From the NCBI RefSeq assembly GCF_021601625.1, contig NZ_BQHR01000006.1, forward strand, positions 124,001 through 188,000: a DNA stretch of 64,000 nt, written 5' to 3'. Origin of the DNA: Pseudomonas paraglycinae (GTDB lineage Bacteria; Pseudomonadota; Gammaproteobacteria; Pseudomonadales; Pseudomonadaceae). Position numbers and translations under genes: made by a program. Under the pieces are notes generated by a model that saw nothing but the letters and a program-made list of their open reading frames with translations, had not been told where the DNA came from and did not search any database. Of this stretch, positions 1-15,137 are shown in pieces. Numbering within the stretch: the stretch's first letter is position 1; each line of letters opens with the position of its first letter.

Positions 1-113
1 TTGAGGCGGTGTACCTGGGTTACTGGATCAAAAACTGCAAAAAGATGAACTACAAGACCCAATATCGGCCTATCGAACTGCTGATCAATCAGCGCTGGGT
101 CGTCCTGAACTAA
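1..113 (+). CDS. bpt: Aspartate/glutamate leucyltransferase, C-terminal end (partial)
   Basis: Only the last 36 codons are in the window; the reading frame starts at base 3 and stops with TAA at 111-113. The visible tail contains [18 protein letters not shown], the conserved C-terminal block of the bacterial arginyl/leucyl-transferase (Ate/Bpt) family. These enzymes transfer Leu from leucyl-tRNA to proteins with N-terminal Asp or Glu, creating an N-degron. Position fits the usual Pseudomonas order aat-bpt-infA-clpA-clpS, and ClpS and ClpA encoded just downstream recognise and degrade such substrates. The assignment rests on this short tail plus context. Confidence 0.85.
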   Translation, partial: EAVYLGYWIKNCKKMNYKTQYRPIELLINQRWVVLN

Positions 114-225
114 ACGCAAACCCTAAACCCCTTGGCGTAAACCCCATTTTTCGGGCACAATGCACGCCGCTTTTGCCTGGCGCAGTTGCACCGGGCCATT
201 CATTGGATACCGAGGGCTTTACTGC

Positions 226-444
226 ATGTCGAAAGAAGACAGCTTCGAAATGGAAGGCACTGTCGTCGACACCCTGCCCAACACCATGTTTCGTGTGGAG
301 TTGGAAAATGGGCACGTCGTAACCGCGCATATTTCCGGCAAGATGCGCAAGAACTACATTCGTATTCTTACCGGTGACAAAGTGCGCGTCGAGCTGACGC
401 CCTATGACTTGAGCAAAGGGCGTATTACTTACCGCGCTCGCTAA
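226..444 (+). CDS. infA: Translation initiation factor IF-1
   Basis: A 72-residue protein beginning [13 protein letters not shown] and ending YRAR, the full length of bacterial IF-1 with its single S1/OB fold. IF-1 binds the 30S A site together with IF-2 and IF-3 during initiation. The same frame is open from an ATG at 160, but the family N-terminus MSKED fixes the start at 226. It sits 112 bp after bpt on the same strand and is followed by a clear terminator, so it probably ends its own transcript. Identification is essentially certain. Confidence 0.97.
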
Positions 445-460
445 TCAAGTCAATACAAGA

Positions 461-487
461 CGCCCGGCTTAATGCCGGGCGTTTTTG
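461..487 (+). terminator. Rho-independent terminator of infA
   Basis: A GCCCGGC / GCCGGGC stem with a short TTAAT loop is followed at once by GTTTTTGTTT. It lies 16 bp after the infA stop codon. Confidence 0.85.
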
Positions 488-526
488 TTTGTCTGGGTTT
501 TGGGTTTGTGCTTGAGTTTTGAGTGT

Positions 527-1336
527 ATATCCGTTGCTTCGGGAGCTGCCCCTGGCGGTTTCGCTCTTACAGCGAGTCACTTTTGACAAACGCCTCAAAA
601 GTAACCAAAAAGTCTACGCCCCGGCGTACGGCACTTCGCTTAGGCTCAGTGTTCCCTCGCTACGGTGTCCATCAGGGGGCATCGCCTACGGTTTGCTTCG
701 CTGCACCTCCTCTCGATGTATGCGGCTTCGCCGCACGGCGCTGCGCGCCTACCCCCTGATGGACACCTCCGCTCGGCCTGCCGAAGGGGCAAAAAATCAA
801 AAGCCAGAGCCAGAGCGAAAGCCAGATCAAGAGCCCCTCACCCTAGCCCTCTCCCGGAGGGAGAGGGGACTGATCGAGTGATTTGGGAGAGGTTCGCCGA
901 CATGCGATACCGCGTTGAACTCAGGCTTTGAAAAGCACAAAAATCGGCTCCCTCTCCTCAGGGAGAGGGCTGGGGTGAGGGGTAAACCCACCACAAAACC
1001 AAAGCCAAACACGCCCCGCTCCTCTCCACTCAAAACGATGAGCGTTAGCTCGAGTACCGCTTTTGATCGCAGGGCCCGTCGGCAGGCTGAGTGGAGGGAT
1101 TGATCCGGGGGTGGGAGCGCAGCGACCGTTTGGCGAAGCCAAACACATCGAGAGGAGGTGCAGCGAAGCAAACCGTAGGCGATGCCCCCGGATCAATACC
1201 GGAGCGAAGGAACCCGAGCCACAGCGAGGGCCGTACGTCAGGGTTGAAGCCTTTTGGGTTACCTTTTCGGCGTTTGGAAAAGGTGACTCGCCGTAAGGGC
1301 GAAACCGCCAGCGGCAGCTCCCGAAGCAACGGATAT
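527..1336. repeat. Composite ~810-bp imperfect palindrome of dispersed repeats
   Basis: This 957-bp intergenic stretch (445-1401) has no credible gene. It is built as nested inverted repeats. Outer arms, 527-610 and about 1245-1336, share ATATCCGTTGCTTCGGGAG and its complement. Middle arms, about 660-790 and 1070-1210, share GGCATCGCCTACGGTTTGC and its complement. Inner arms, 834-870 and 951-982, carry CCCTCACCC-type and GGGTGAGGG-type ends, each next to a small hairpin. The centre falls at about 905-930. Predicted ORFs on both strands here mirror one another because of the symmetry. The inner element belongs to the same family as the copy at 57717-57908. It looks like stacked non-coding repeats rather than a transposon, since no transposase is present. 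Confidence 0.85.
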
Positions 1337-1362
1337 GCCCCCAAAATAAAAACCGCAGACAA

Positions 1363-1391
1363 TAAAAAGGCGCCCGAAGGCGCCTTTTCAC
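1363..1391 (-). terminator. Terminator of clpA
   Basis: Read on the minus strand, GGCGCC-TTCG-GGCGCC is followed by TTTTTATT, starting about 13 bp after the clpA stop. The A/T tracts on both sides would let it act in both directions, shielding clpA from the palindrome region. Confidence 0.85.
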
Positions 1392-1401
1392 TTACCAGCC
1401 G

Positions 1402-3672
1402 TCAGGCCATTTCTGCAGTGGTCTCGAAGTCAAACGTCAACTCACCATCCTTGATGTCGATGTGAACCACACCACCATGCTCGGCCAGCTCGCCAAACAG
1501 AATCTCCTCCGCCAGCGGACGCTTGATCTTGTCCTGGATCAGACGCGCCATCGGACGAGCGCCCATGGCCGAATCGTAACCACCGGCCGCCAGCCAGCTG
1601 CGCGCCGCATCGGTAACTTCCAGAAGCACACGCTTGTCTTCCAGCTGCGCCTGAAGTTCGGTGAGGAACTTGTCCACCACGCTTTTGATGACCTCATGAC
1701 TGAGGCGACCAAACTGAATGATGGTATCCAGACGGTTGCGGAATTCCGGCGTAAAGCTCTTCTTGATCACTTCCATCGCATCAGACGAGTGGTCCTGATG
1801 GGTGAAACCGATCGAAGCACGTGCCGCCGTCTCAGCACCGGCGTTGGTGGTCATGATCACGATCACATTGCGGAAATCCGCCTTGCGCCCGTTGTTGTCG
1901 GTCAGCGTACCGTGGTCCATCACCTGCAGCAGCAGGTTGAAGACTTCCGGATGCGCCTTCTCGATTTCATCGAGCAGCAATACGCAATGCGGCTGCTTGG
2001 TGATCGCTTCGGTCAACAGACCGCCCTGGTCGAAACCGACATACCCCGGAGGCGCACCGATCAGACGCGATACGGTGTGACGCTCCATGTACTCGGACAT
2101 GTCGAAGCGCACCAGTTCGATCCCCAACGCCTTGGCCAATTGACGCGCGGCTTCGGTTTTACCAACACCGGTCGGTCCTGCGAACAGGAACGAACCGACA
2201 GGCTTGTCAGGCGACTTGAGCCCGGCACGGGACAGCTTGATCGCAGTCGACAGCGAATCGATCGCCGCGTCCTGACCGAACACCGTCAGCTTCAGGTCAC
2301 GCTCGAGGTTACGCAGCAGTTCCTTGTCGGAGCTGGTGACGTGCTTCGGCGGAATCCGCGCGATTTTCGCAACGATGTCCTCGACCTCAGGCACTTCGAT
2401 GCGTTTCACACGCTTCTCGACCGGTTGCAGACGCTGATAAGCGCCGGCCTCGTCGATCACATCGATGGCCTTGTCCGGCATGTGCCGGTCATTGATGTAG
2501 CGCGAAGCCAATTCCGCAGCGGCGCGCAGCGACTCATCGCTGTATTCGATGTTGTGGTGCTGTTCGAAACGCCCTTTCAGGCCGCGCAGGATACCGATGG
2601 TGTCTTCCACCGACGGCTCGACGACATCGACCTTCTGGAAGCGACGCGCCAGGGCACGGTCTTTTTCGAAGATGCCACGGAATTCCTGGAACGTGGTCGA
2701 GCCGATGCAGCGAATGTCGCCAGACGACAGCAGCGGTTTGAGCAGGTTCGAGGCATCCATGACGCCACCGGACGCAGCACCCGCACCGATGATGGTGTGG
2801 ATTTCGTCGATGAACAGGATCGCCTGCGGACGTTTTTTCAGTTCGTTGAGCAGCGCCTTGAAGCGCTTCTCGAAGTCACCGCGATACTTGGTGCCCGCGA
2901 GCAGTGCGCCCAGATCGAGGGAATAAACGACGCTGTTGGCCAGCAGGTCCGGCACCTGGTTGTCGACAATACGTTTGGCCAGGCCTTCGGCAATCGCGGT
3001 TTTACCCACGCCAGCCTCGCCTACCAGCAGCGGATTGTTCTTGCGACGGCGCGCGAGAATCTGCGCGACACGCTCGACTTCCGTTTCACGCCCGACCAGC
3101 GGATCGATCCGGCCCTGGCGTGCGAGTTCGTTGAGGTTGCTGGCGTAAGCGTCCAGCGGATTGCCTGAAGAAGAAGACTCACCGCCCTCGTCGTCCTGCA
3201 TATCTTGTTCACCTTCAGAGTGATCGCCATGCCCCGGCACTTTGGAAATGCCGTGGGCGATATAGTTGACGACATCAATGCGTGCAACGCTCTGCTGTTT
3301 CAGCAGGAACACCGCCTGACTCTCTTGCTCACTGAAGATTGCAACCAGCACGTTGGCGCCGGTCACTTCGCGTTTGCCCGAGCTCTGCACATGAAAGACA
3401 GCACGTTGCAGCACACGCTGGAAGCCCAGGGTTGGCTGGGTTTCGCGATCCTCGTCATGGACGGGGATCAGTGGCGTGGTGGAGTCGATGAACTCCTGCA
3501 GGTCGTGCTTGAGTTTGTCGAGGTTTGCGCCGCAGGCACGCAATACGGTGGCGGCAGCCTCATTGTCCAATAGGGCCAGCAGCAGGTGTTCGACGGTCAT
3601 GAATTCATGACGTTTCGAACGTGCCTCCTTGAAGGCAAGATTGAGGGTGACTTCGAGCTCGCGGTTTAACAT
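1402..3672 (-). CDS. clpA: ATP-dependent Clp protease ATP-binding subunit ClpA
   Basis: 756 residues, the normal ClpA length. Order of parts: Clp N-domain (about 1-140), an acidic Ser/Gly-rich linker (about 150-170), first AAA+ module with Walker [10 protein letters not shown] near 215 and LFIDEIHT Walker B, then second AAA+ module with GPTGVGKTE near 495 and [13 protein letters not shown]. ClpA is the hexameric unfoldase that feeds substrates to ClpP. The 30-bp gap after clpS on the same strand indicates one transcript, and ClpS acts as its adaptor. Start ATG is preceded by GAGGTGAAG at a suitable distance. The downstream terminator closes the unit. Confidence 0.97.
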   Translation of the reverse strand: MLNRELEVTLNLAFKEARSKRHEFMTVEHLLLALLDNEAAATVLRACGANLDKLKHDLQEFIDSTTPLIPVHDEDRETQPTLGFQRVLQRAVFHVQSSGKREVTGANVLVAIFSEQESQAVFLLKQQSVARIDVVNYIAHGISKVPGHGDHSEGEQDMQDDEGGESSSSGNPLDAYASNLNELARQGRIDPLVGRETEVERVAQILARRRKNNPLLVGEAGVGKTAIAEGLAKRIVDNQVPDLLANSVVYSLDLGALLAGTKYRGDFEKRFKALLNELKKRPQAILFIDEIHTIIGAGAASGGVMDASNLLKPLLSSGDIRCIGSTTFQEFRGIFEKDRALARRFQKVDVVEPSVEDTIGILRGLKGRFEQHHNIEYSDESLRAAAELASRYINDRHMPDKAIDVIDEAGAYQRLQPVEKRVKRIEVPEVEDIVAKIARIPPKHVTSSDKELLRNLERDLKLTVFGQDAAIDSLSTAIKLSRAGLKSPDKPVGSFLFAGPTGVGKTEAARQLAKALGIELVRFDMSEYMERHTVSRLIGAPPGYVGFDQGGLLTEAITKQPHCVLLLDEIEKAHPEVFNLLLQVMDHGTLTDNNGRKADFRNVIVIMTTNAGAETAARASIGFTHQDHSSDAMEVIKKSFTPEFRNRLDTIIQFGRLSHEVIKSVVDKFLTELQAQLEDKRVLLEVTDAARSWLAAGGYDSAMGARPMARLIQDKIKRPLAEEILFGELAEHGGVVHIDIKDGELTFDFETTAEMA

Positions 3673-3702
3673 AGCTTCACCTCATACCCAAGTGGTCGGC
3701 GA

Positions 3703-4086
3703 TTAACCGTCCTTCTCGATTTCACAGAGTAGCGGATGCTGGCTTTCCCTGGCGTACTGGTTGACCTGCATGGCCTTTGTCTCGGCGATGTCGCGGGTAA
3801 ACACTCCACATACTGCCCGCCCTTCTGTGTGGACGGCCAGCATGACCTTGGTCGCCAGCTCGCGATTCAGGTTAAAAAACACCTCGAGCACTTCGACGAC
3901 GAAATCCATCGGTGTGTAGTCATCATTAAACAAAACCACCTTGTACATCGGCGGCGCCTGTAACGCAGGCTTTGCTTCCTGAACAGCAACGCCTGCCGAA
4001 TCGTCGTCGTGCTCCTGTGGAAGATCCTTTTGGAGAAGCGGGCGATCCTGATTGAATGTTAGTCGAATCTGGCTGATTGCATGCAT
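3703..4086 (-). CDS. clpS: ClpA adaptor protein ClpS
   Basis: 127 residues. After a variable N-terminal tail of about 45 residues comes the ClpS core, [19 protein letters not shown], in which the Asn-Asp-Asp stretch and the following Thr-Pro-Met form the pocket for N-terminal Leu, Phe, Tyr or Trp. The C-terminal half ([21 protein letters not shown]) contacts the ClpA N-domain. ClpS delivers N-degron proteins to ClpAP, and the leucyltransferase encoded at the window start generates such substrates. It is the first gene of a clpS-clpA unit and is divergent from cspD, with a 224-bp shared upstream region. Confidence 0.96.
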   Translation of the reverse strand: MHAISQIRLTFNQDRPLLQKDLPQEHDDDSAGVAVQEAKPALQAPPMYKVVLFNDDYTPMDFVVEVLEVFFNLNRELATKVMLAVHTEGRAVCGVFTRDIAETKAMQVNQYARESQHPLLCEIEKDG

Positions 4087-4166
4087 GGAAAGAAAGGTTC
4101 GTCAGTTGTGCAAATACAGTGGTGGGGGCGGCTTGACACGTTTTCAACTCCGACTGCCCGGTCACC

Positions 4167-4194
4167 TTGACTATCGGGAAAACGGTGTTACAAC
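4167..4194 (+). promoter_or_regulatory. Possible sigma-70 promoter of cspD
   Basis: TTGACT and TACAAC are separated by 16 bp, on the cspD strand about 117 bp before its start codon. A long untranslated leader of this size is typical of cold-shock genes. The -10 match is only 4 of 6. Confidence 0.35.
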
Positions 4195-4310
4195 CAATAG
4201 AACCCACAGTGGGGAAAAAAGATCCGCGGAGTCAATCTTTTTAACGGATTCGACTGCGGATGAATTGGATGATACTCCAGCGATGGAGACTGTTGCAGAG
4301 GGATTTGAGC

Positions 4311-4592
4311 ATGGCTGTCGGCAAGGTGAAATGGTTCAACAATGCCAAGGGGTTCGGCTTCATCAATACCGAATCCCGCGAGGGGAAGGACGAGGACGGC
4401 AAGGATATCGATTTCTTTGCCCATTTTTCCGCCATCAAGATGGACGGGTACAAAACCCTCAAAGCCGGGCAAATCGTCGAATTCGTGATCGTCCAAGGCC
4501 CCAAAGGCCTTCACGCTACAGAAATCAAGAATGTCGAAGCCGCAAAAGATGCCGCCTCGGCAGCCGCTCATCACCAATCAGTGACCAGCTGA
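4311..4592 (+). CDS. cspD: Cold-shock domain protein CspD
   Basis: 93 residues beginning [18 protein letters not shown]. The RNP1 motif KGFGFI and an RNP2-like DFFAHFS are present in one cold-shock domain, followed by an Ala/His-rich tail of about 20 residues. CspD-type proteins bind single-stranded DNA or RNA; E. coli CspD inhibits replication in stationary phase. An in-frame ATG exists upstream at 4260, but the family N-terminus and a GCAGAGG ribosome-binding site support 4311. It is divergent from clpS, as in many gammaproteobacteria, and convergent with icd across a two-way terminator. Confidence 0.93.
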   Translation: MAVGKVKWFNNAKGFGFINTESREGKDEDGKDIDFFAHFSAIKMDGYKTLKAGQIVEFVIVQGPKGLHATEIKNVEAAKDAASAAAHHQSVTS

Positions 4593-4618
4593 AGCAACCC
4601 GAACACCTGCCAGAAAAC

Positions 4619-4656
4619 AAACCGCCCGGCTCGATCACTCGAGCCGGGCGGTTTCG
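4619..4656. terminator. Bidirectional terminator between cspD and icd
   Basis: AACCGCCCGGCTCGA and TCGAGCCGGGCGGTT form a perfect 15-bp stem around a short loop, with AAA on the left and TTTCGTT on the right. It serves the convergent cspD and icd genes. Confidence 0.85.
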
Positions 4657-4671
4657 TTGCAGCTGCCGTTC

Positions 4672-5928
4672 TTACATGTGCTTGATCAGCGCTTCACCGA
4701 AGCCCGAAGAAGACACCAGCGTGGCGCCTTCCATCAGACGTTCGAAGTCGTAGGTCACGGTCTTGGCCTTGATGGCGCCATTGGTGCCCTTGATGATCAG
4801 GTCGGCCGCCTCGGTCCAGCCAAGGTGGCGCAGCATCATCTCCGCCGACAGAATCACCGAACCCGGGTTGACCTGGTCCTTGCCGGCATATTTCGGCGCA
4901 GTACCGTGGGTCGCCTCGAACATGGCCACGGTGTCGGACAGGTTGGCGCCCGGCGCGATACCGATACCGCCCACTTCCGCTGCCAGGGCGTCGGACAGGT
5001 AGTCACCGTTGAGGTTGAGGGTGGCGATCACATCGTACTCGGCCGGACGCAGCAGGATCTGCTGAAGCATGGCGTCGGCGATGGCGTCCTTGACGACGAC
5101 TTCACGACCGGTTTTCGGGTTCTTGAATTTCATCCATGGGCCGCCATCGAGCAGCTCGGCGCCGAATTCCTCCTTCGCCACCTCGTAACCCCAGTCCTTG
5201 AAGGCACCTTCGGTGAATTTCATGATGTTGCCCTTGTGCACGATGGTCAGCGACTTGCGGTCGTTGTCCACCACGTATTGCAGGGCCTTGCGCACCAGAC
5301 GCTTGGTGCCTTCTTTGGAAACCGGCTTGATGCCGATGCCGCAATCCTGGTCGAAACGGATCTTGGTGACGCCCATTTCTTCTTTCAGGAATTTGATGAC
5401 CTTGGTGGCTTCAGGGGAGCCGGCCTTCCATTCGATACCGGCATAAATGTCTTCGGAGTTCTCGCGGAAGATCACCATGTCGACGTCGCCAGGCTTTTTC
5501 ACCGGGCTCGGCACACCTTCGAACCACACCACAGGGCGCAGGCAGACATAGAGATCAAGCTGTTGGCGCAGGGCGACGTTGAGGGAACGGATGCCGCCAC
5601 CGACCGGAGTGGTCAGCGGGCCTTTGATGGAGACCACGTAATCCTTGACCGCGTCCAGGGTTTCCTGGGGCAGCCAGGTGTCCTGGTCATAAACCTGAGT
5701 TGCTTTTTCGCCAGCATAAACCTCCATCCAGGAAATCTTGCGCTTGCCCCCGTAGGCTTTTTCTACGGCAGCATCAACCACTTTGATCATCACAGGGCTG
5801 ACGTCGACGCCAATGCCGTCACCTTCGATGAAGGGAATGATCGGGTTATCAGGGACATTGAGAGAATGGTCTGCGTTGACGGTGATTTTGTCGCCGACGG
5901 CTGGAACCTGAATCTTCTTGTAACCCAT
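4672..5928 (-). CDS. icd: NADP-dependent isocitrate dehydrogenase, homodimeric type
   Basis: 418 residues, [11 protein letters not shown] to ALIKHM. It oxidatively decarboxylates isocitrate to 2-oxoglutarate. Visible family features are the substrate loop [13 protein letters not shown], whose Ser is the residue phosphorylated by AceK in enterics, the metal site NGDYLSD, and HGTAPKYAG, the NADP-selecting loop. The frame continues upstream to 6021, but the start at 5928 matches the family N-terminus. It is divergent from the unrelated monomeric isocitrate dehydrogenase at 6410. Regulation by AceK is a family inference; that gene is not in the window. Confidence 0.96.
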   Translation of the reverse strand: MGYKKIQVPAVGDKITVNADHSLNVPDNPIIPFIEGDGIGVDVSPVMIKVVDAAVEKAYGGKRKISWMEVYAGEKATQVYDQDTWLPQETLDAVKDYVVSIKGPLTTPVGGGIRSLNVALRQQLDLYVCLRPVVWFEGVPSPVKKPGDVDMVIFRENSEDIYAGIEWKAGSPEATKVIKFLKEEMGVTKIRFDQDCGIGIKPVSKEGTKRLVRKALQYVVDNDRKSLTIVHKGNIMKFTEGAFKDWGYEVAKEEFGAELLDGGPWMKFKNPKTGREVVVKDAIADAMLQQILLRPAEYDVIATLNLNGDYLSDALAAEVGGIGIAPGANLSDTVAMFEATHGTAPKYAGKDQVNPGSVILSAEMMLRHLGWTEAADLIIKGTNGAIKAKTVTYDFERLMEGATLVSSSGFGEALIKHM

Positions 5929-8635
<2,707 letters not shown>

Positions 8636-8654
8636 GGTTGTAAAGGGAACATCA

Positions 8655-8687
8655 CAAACCCCGGCCTTGCGCCGGGGTTTGTGTTTC
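8655..8687 (+). terminator. Terminator of idh
   Basis: AAACCCCGGC-CTTGC-GCCGGGGTTT stem-loop followed by GTGTTT, 20 bp after the idh stop codon. Confidence 0.85.
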
Positions 8688-8713
8688 TGCCTATCGCTCA
8701 GGAGATTCAATCA

Positions 8714-9160
8714 ATGCAATGGCAACCCCACATCACCGTCGCCACCATCGTCGAGGACAACGGTCGTTTTTTGATGGTCGAGGAACACAAGGCCGGGCGT
8801 AATGTGCTCAATCAGCCCGCTGGCCATCTGGATCCGGACGAAACCCTGATCGAAGCTGCCGTGCGCGAAACCCTCGAAGAAACCGGCTGGGACGTCGAAC
8901 CCACCGCCGTGGTCGGCATTTATCTGTACACCGCCCCGAGCAACGGCGTGACTTACCAGCGCGTGTGCTTCAGCGCCAACGCCGTGAAACACCACCCAGA
9001 TTATCAGCTGGACGACGGCATCGTCGGCGCCAAGTGGCTGACCCGCGACGAATTATTGGCCCAGCGAGACAACTGGCGCAGCGAGCTGATCATCCGTTGC
9101 ATCGATGATTATCTGGCGGGCAATCGCTTCGGCCTCGAACTGATCCGCCCTTCCCTTTAG
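8714..9160 (+). CDS. nudJ: Nudix hydrolase, phosphatase NudJ type
   Basis: 148 residues with a complete Nudix box starting at GHLDPDETLIEAAVRETLEE (pattern GX5EX7REUXEEXGU) near residues 38-60. E. coli NudJ hydrolyses nucleoside di/triphosphates and the thiamine intermediate HMP-PP. The gene order nudJ-mnmA-hflD-purB is the same as in E. coli, which favours NudJ over other Nudix members. The start at 8714 is preceded by GGAG at 8701; an upstream in-frame start at 8681 falls inside the idh terminator and is unlikely. The exact substrate cannot be read from the sequence. Confidence 0.85.
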   Translation: MQWQPHITVATIVEDNGRFLMVEEHKAGRNVLNQPAGHLDPDETLIEAAVRETLEETGWDVEPTAVVGIYLYTAPSNGVTYQRVCFSANAVKHHPDYQLDDGIVGAKWLTRDELLAQRDNWRSELIIRCIDDYLAGNRFGLELIRPSL

Positions 9161-9213
9161 CCTTGAGGCCGTGAGCCTGATAGAATCGCGTCCTTTTTCA
9201 AGACACTCATTGA

Positions 9214-10964
<1,751 letters not shown>

Positions 10965-11004
10965 ATCGCCGCGCAATAAAAGCTTTGTAGTCTGTAACGC
11001 GTAA

Positions 11005-12462
<1,458 letters not shown>

Positions 12463-12483
12463 TCGACTGTTTGACCCGTTTGA

Positions 12484-12511
12484 GACGCCCGGCCGCGCCG
12501 GGCGTTTTTAT
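12484..12511 (+). terminator. Terminator of purB
   Basis: GACGCCCGGC-CGC-GCCGGGCGTTTTTATT stem-loop, 21 bp after the purB stop codon. Confidence 0.88.
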
Positions 12512-12548
12512 TCCCGTCTGAAAAATGCTTTTTTTCAATAGGTTACAT

Positions 12549-13724
12549 ATGAATCCCGATATTCCTCTTCAACTTCTGGGTGGTCTTACGGCGCGCGAAT
12601 TCATGCGCGACTACTGGCAGAAAAAACCACTGCTGATCCGTCAGGCGATTCCTGATTTCGAAAGCCCGATCGACGCCGACGAACTCGCCGGCCTGGCCCT
12701 GGAAGAAGAAGTCGAATCGCGCCTGGTGATCGAGCACGGCGAGCGCCCTTGGGAACTGCGTCGCGGCCCGTTCGCCGAAGACGAATTCAGCAAACTGCCG
12801 GAGCGCGAGTGGACCCTGCTGGTGCAGGCGGTCGATCAGTTCGTGCCGGAAGTCAGCGAGCTGCTGGAAAACTTCCGCTTCCTGCCGAGCTGGCGCGTCG
12901 ACGACGTGATGATCAGCTTCGCCGCTCCGGGTGGCAGCGTCGGTCCGCACTTCGACAACTACGACGTGTTCCTGCTGCAAGGCCACGGCAAGCGCAACTG
13001 GAAAATCGGCCAGATGTGCGACTCCGAAAGCCCGCTGCTGCAACACGCGGATCTGCGCATCCTCGCCGAATTCCACGAGACCGAAGAGTGGGTCCTGGAG
13101 CCGGGCGACATGCTCTACCTGCCGCCGCGCCTGGCTCACTGCGGCGTTGCCGTCGATGACTGCATGACCTACTCGGTCGGCTTTCGCGCACCGAGCGCCG
13201 CTGAAGTGCTGACCCACTTCACCGACTTCCTCAGCCAGTTCCTGACTGACGAAGAGCGCTACACCGACGCCGACGCCAAGCCGGTCAGCGATGATCCACA
13301 TCAGATCCAGCACGATGCACTCGGCCGCCTGAAAGCGCTGCTCGCCGAACACATGAGCGACGAACGCCTGCTGCTGACCTGGTTCGGCCAGTACATGACC
13401 GAGCCGCGTTATCCAGAGCTGGTGGTCGGCCCGGAAGAAGTCGAGGAAGAAGACCTCCTCGGCGCGCTCGAAGACGGTGCCATCCTGATCCGCAACCCGA
13501 GCGCGCGTCTGGCGTGGTCGGACGTCGATGACGATCTGCTGCTGTTCGCCAGCGGTCAGAGCCGTTACCTGCCGGGCAAGCTGCGCGAACTGCTGAAGCT
13601 GATCTGCTCCGCCGACGCCCTGCACACAGACAACCTCGGTGACTGGCTGAGCGACGAAGACGGTCGCGGCCTGCTGTGCGAACTGGTCAAACAGGGAAGC
13701 CTGGGGTTCGCCGACGATGAATAA
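12549..13724 (+). CDS. roxA: 50S ribosomal protein L16 arginine 3-hydroxylase (YcfD/RoxA family)
   Basis: 391 residues. An N-terminal JmjC/cupin fold contains the Fe(II)-binding HxD in GPHFDNYDVF (near residue 135) and the distal His in LAHCGVAV (near 197). The C-terminal part is helical and acidic. YcfD-type enzymes use 2-oxoglutarate and O2 to hydroxylate an arginine of ribosomal protein L16. It lies next to purB, as ycfD lies near purB in E. coli. The next gene starts 8 bp before this stop codon. All iron ligands appear intact. Confidence 0.9.
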   Translation: MNPDIPLQLLGGLTAREFMRDYWQKKPLLIRQAIPDFESPIDADELAGLALEEEVESRLVIEHGERPWELRRGPFAEDEFSKLPEREWTLLVQAVDQFVPEVSELLENFRFLPSWRVDDVMISFAAPGGSVGPHFDNYDVFLLQGHGKRNWKIGQMCDSESPLLQHADLRILAEFHETEEWVLEPGDMLYLPPRLAHCGVAVDDCMTYSVGFRAPSAAEVLTHFTDFLSQFLTDEERYTDADAKPVSDDPHQIQHDALGRLKALLAEHMSDERLLLTWFGQYMTEPRYPELVVGPEEVEEEDLLGALEDGAILIRNPSARLAWSDVDDDLLLFASGQSRYLPGKLRELLKLICSADALHTDNLGDWLSDEDGRGLLCELVKQGSLGFADDE

Positions 13725-14142
13725 GATTCGCGTACGTGTTGCAGACTGGCAAAAGGACAACGCCGAGATCCGCCGCATTCGCGAAACGGTGTTCATTGCC
13801 GAACAATCGGTTCCACCCGAGCTTGAGTGGGACGCTGATGACGCCACGGCGGTGCATTTCCTGGCTTTCGAAGGCGACTTTCCGATCGGCACCGCCCGCC
13901 TCTTGCCCGACGGGCATGTCGGCCGGGTTTCGGTGCTGAAAGACTGGCGCGGCCTGAAGGTCGGCGATGCGCTGATGCAAGCGGTGATTGCCGAAGCGGA
14001 AGCACGCGGCCTGAAGCAGCAGATGCTCAGCGCCCAGGTACAGGCCACGGCGTTCTATGAGCGCCTCGGTTTCAACCTGGTCAGCGAGGAATTCCTCGAA
14101 GCCGGGATTCCGCATGTCGATATGGTTCGTCACTCAGCTTAA
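13717..14142 (+). CDS. GNAT-family N-acetyltransferase
   Basis: 141 residues with one GNAT domain. The acetyl-CoA loop is WRGLKVGDALMQAV (near 72-84), preceded by the strand VGRVSVLKD and followed by ATAFYERLGFNLVSE, a typical motif B. The substrate is unknown. The start overlaps the upstream hydroxylase gene by 8 bp, suggesting coupled translation. A repeat begins 13 bp after the stop and a terminator follows. Confidence 0.85.
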   Translation: MNKIRVRVADWQKDNAEIRRIRETVFIAEQSVPPELEWDADDATAVHFLAFEGDFPIGTARLLPDGHVGRVSVLKDWRGLKVGDALMQAVIAEAEARGLKQQMLSAQVQATAFYERLGFNLVSEEFLEAGIPHVDMVRHSA

Positions 14143-14154
14143 GACCGAGGCGCC

Positions 14155-14265
14155 GATCGTTCCCACGCTCTGCGTGGGAATGCCTCTCGGGACGCTCCGC
14201 GTCCCTTGCGGCATGTGACGCAGAGCGTCACTGGCTGCATTCCCACGCGGAGCGTGGGAACGATC
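14155..14265. repeat. 111-bp dispersed palindromic repeat, copy 1
   Basis: Begins GATCGTTCCCACGC and ends GCGTGGGAACGATC, so the termini are inverted repeats. Inside are a CACGCTCTGCGTG hairpin near the left end and the matching CACGCGGAGCGTG near the right end, plus GACGC/GCGTC stems in the middle. The copy at 62584-62694 has exactly the same length and nearly the same sequence. Both lie just after the 3' end of a gene. Confidence 0.85.
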
Positions 14266-14269
14266 ACGT

Positions 14270-14305
14270 AAAACGCCCCGCCATCCGACGATGCCGGGGC
14301 GTTTT
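14270..14305 (+). terminator. Terminator downstream of the GNAT gene
   Basis: AAAACGCCCCG and CGGGGCGTTTT form an 11-bp perfect stem around a 14-nt loop; the T run is part of the stem. It directly follows the 111-bp repeat and could work in both directions. Confidence 0.75.
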
Positions 14306-14384
14306 GCTGTCTAGGATTCAACTTGCCCCACCCCGGGCCGACAAACTGGCAATATCAAGCCTTTCGAAAGCGGAGATAACGGAC

Positions 14385-15137
14385 ATGTCCCTACGCACCC
14401 TGCTCACCACCCTGCTGCTCGGCTGCAGTTTTTCGGTGATGGCAGCCACAGAAATCGTGCCCCTCAAATACCACACCAGCGCCGACATGCTGCCGGTGGC
14501 TCAAGACTTCATCGGCAAGGACGGCCAGGTCAGCGCCTATGGCAACCAACTGATCGTCAAGGCTGAACCCGGCAAGATCGAAGAACTCAAGGACCTGCTC
14601 TCGCAACTCGACACCGCGCCCAAGCGCCTGCTGATCACGGTCGACACCAACGAAAACAACGGTCGTGGCGATGAAGGCTATTCGGTCAATGGCGCGCAAA
14701 CCCGCATCATCAGTCGCAGCACTGCCAGCCGTGACGGCGGCATTCAGCAGATCCAGGCCAGCGAAGGCGCACCGGCGCTGATCCAGGTTGGCCAAAGCGT
14801 GCCGATCACCAGCAGCCAGACCAACTCCTACGGCGATTACAGCAGCCAGACTCAATATCGCAACGTCACCCAGGGGTTTTATGTCACCGCAAGCGTCACC
14901 GGCGAAACCGTTCACCTGGCCATCAGTACCAACCGTGACCGCATGAGCCAGGAACGTCCCGATGTAGTGAACGTGCAAAGCACCGACACAACTGTCACCG
15001 GACGCCTGGGCGAGTGGATCACCCTCGCTGGCGTAAATCGCCAGACTCAGGCCGACAAACAGGGCCTGGCCCGCAGCTACTCGACTCAAGGCCGGGATGA
15101 CATGACGTTGCGGGTGAAAGTCGACACGTTGGACTAA
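14385..15137 (+). CDS. Exported secretin-N (NolW-like) domain protein
   Basis: 250 residues with an N-terminal signal peptide (about 1-20, cleavage after VMAA). Residues about 22-85 (IVPLKYHTSADMLPVAQDF ... YGNQLIVKAEP ... LKDLLSQLD) look like a secretin N-domain. The C-terminal part (GQSVPI ..., then GRLGEWITLAGV) resembles the core strands of secretins but is too short for a full outer-membrane channel. A GGAG lies 10 bp before the start. No secretion genes are adjacent. The likely location is the periplasm or outer membrane; the function is unknown. Confidence 0.7.
   Translation: MSLRTLLTTLLLGCSFSVMAATEIVPLKYHTSADMLPVAQDFIGKDGQVSAYGNQLIVKAEPGKIEELKDLLSQLDTAPKRLLITVDTNENNGRGDEGYSVNGAQTRIISRSTASRDGGIQQIQASEGAPALIQVGQSVPITSSQTNSYGDYSSQTQYRNVTQGFYVTASVTGETVHLAISTNRDRMSQERPDVVNVQSTDTTVTGRLGEWITLAGVNRQTQADKQGLARSYSTQGRDDMTLRVKVDTLD

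Noticed and set aside
519-1391. Several 60-156-codon frames on both strands between infA and clpA
   Set aside because: They come from the inverted repeats and encode mirror-related Arg/Pro/Ser-rich sequences; no ribosome-binding sites.
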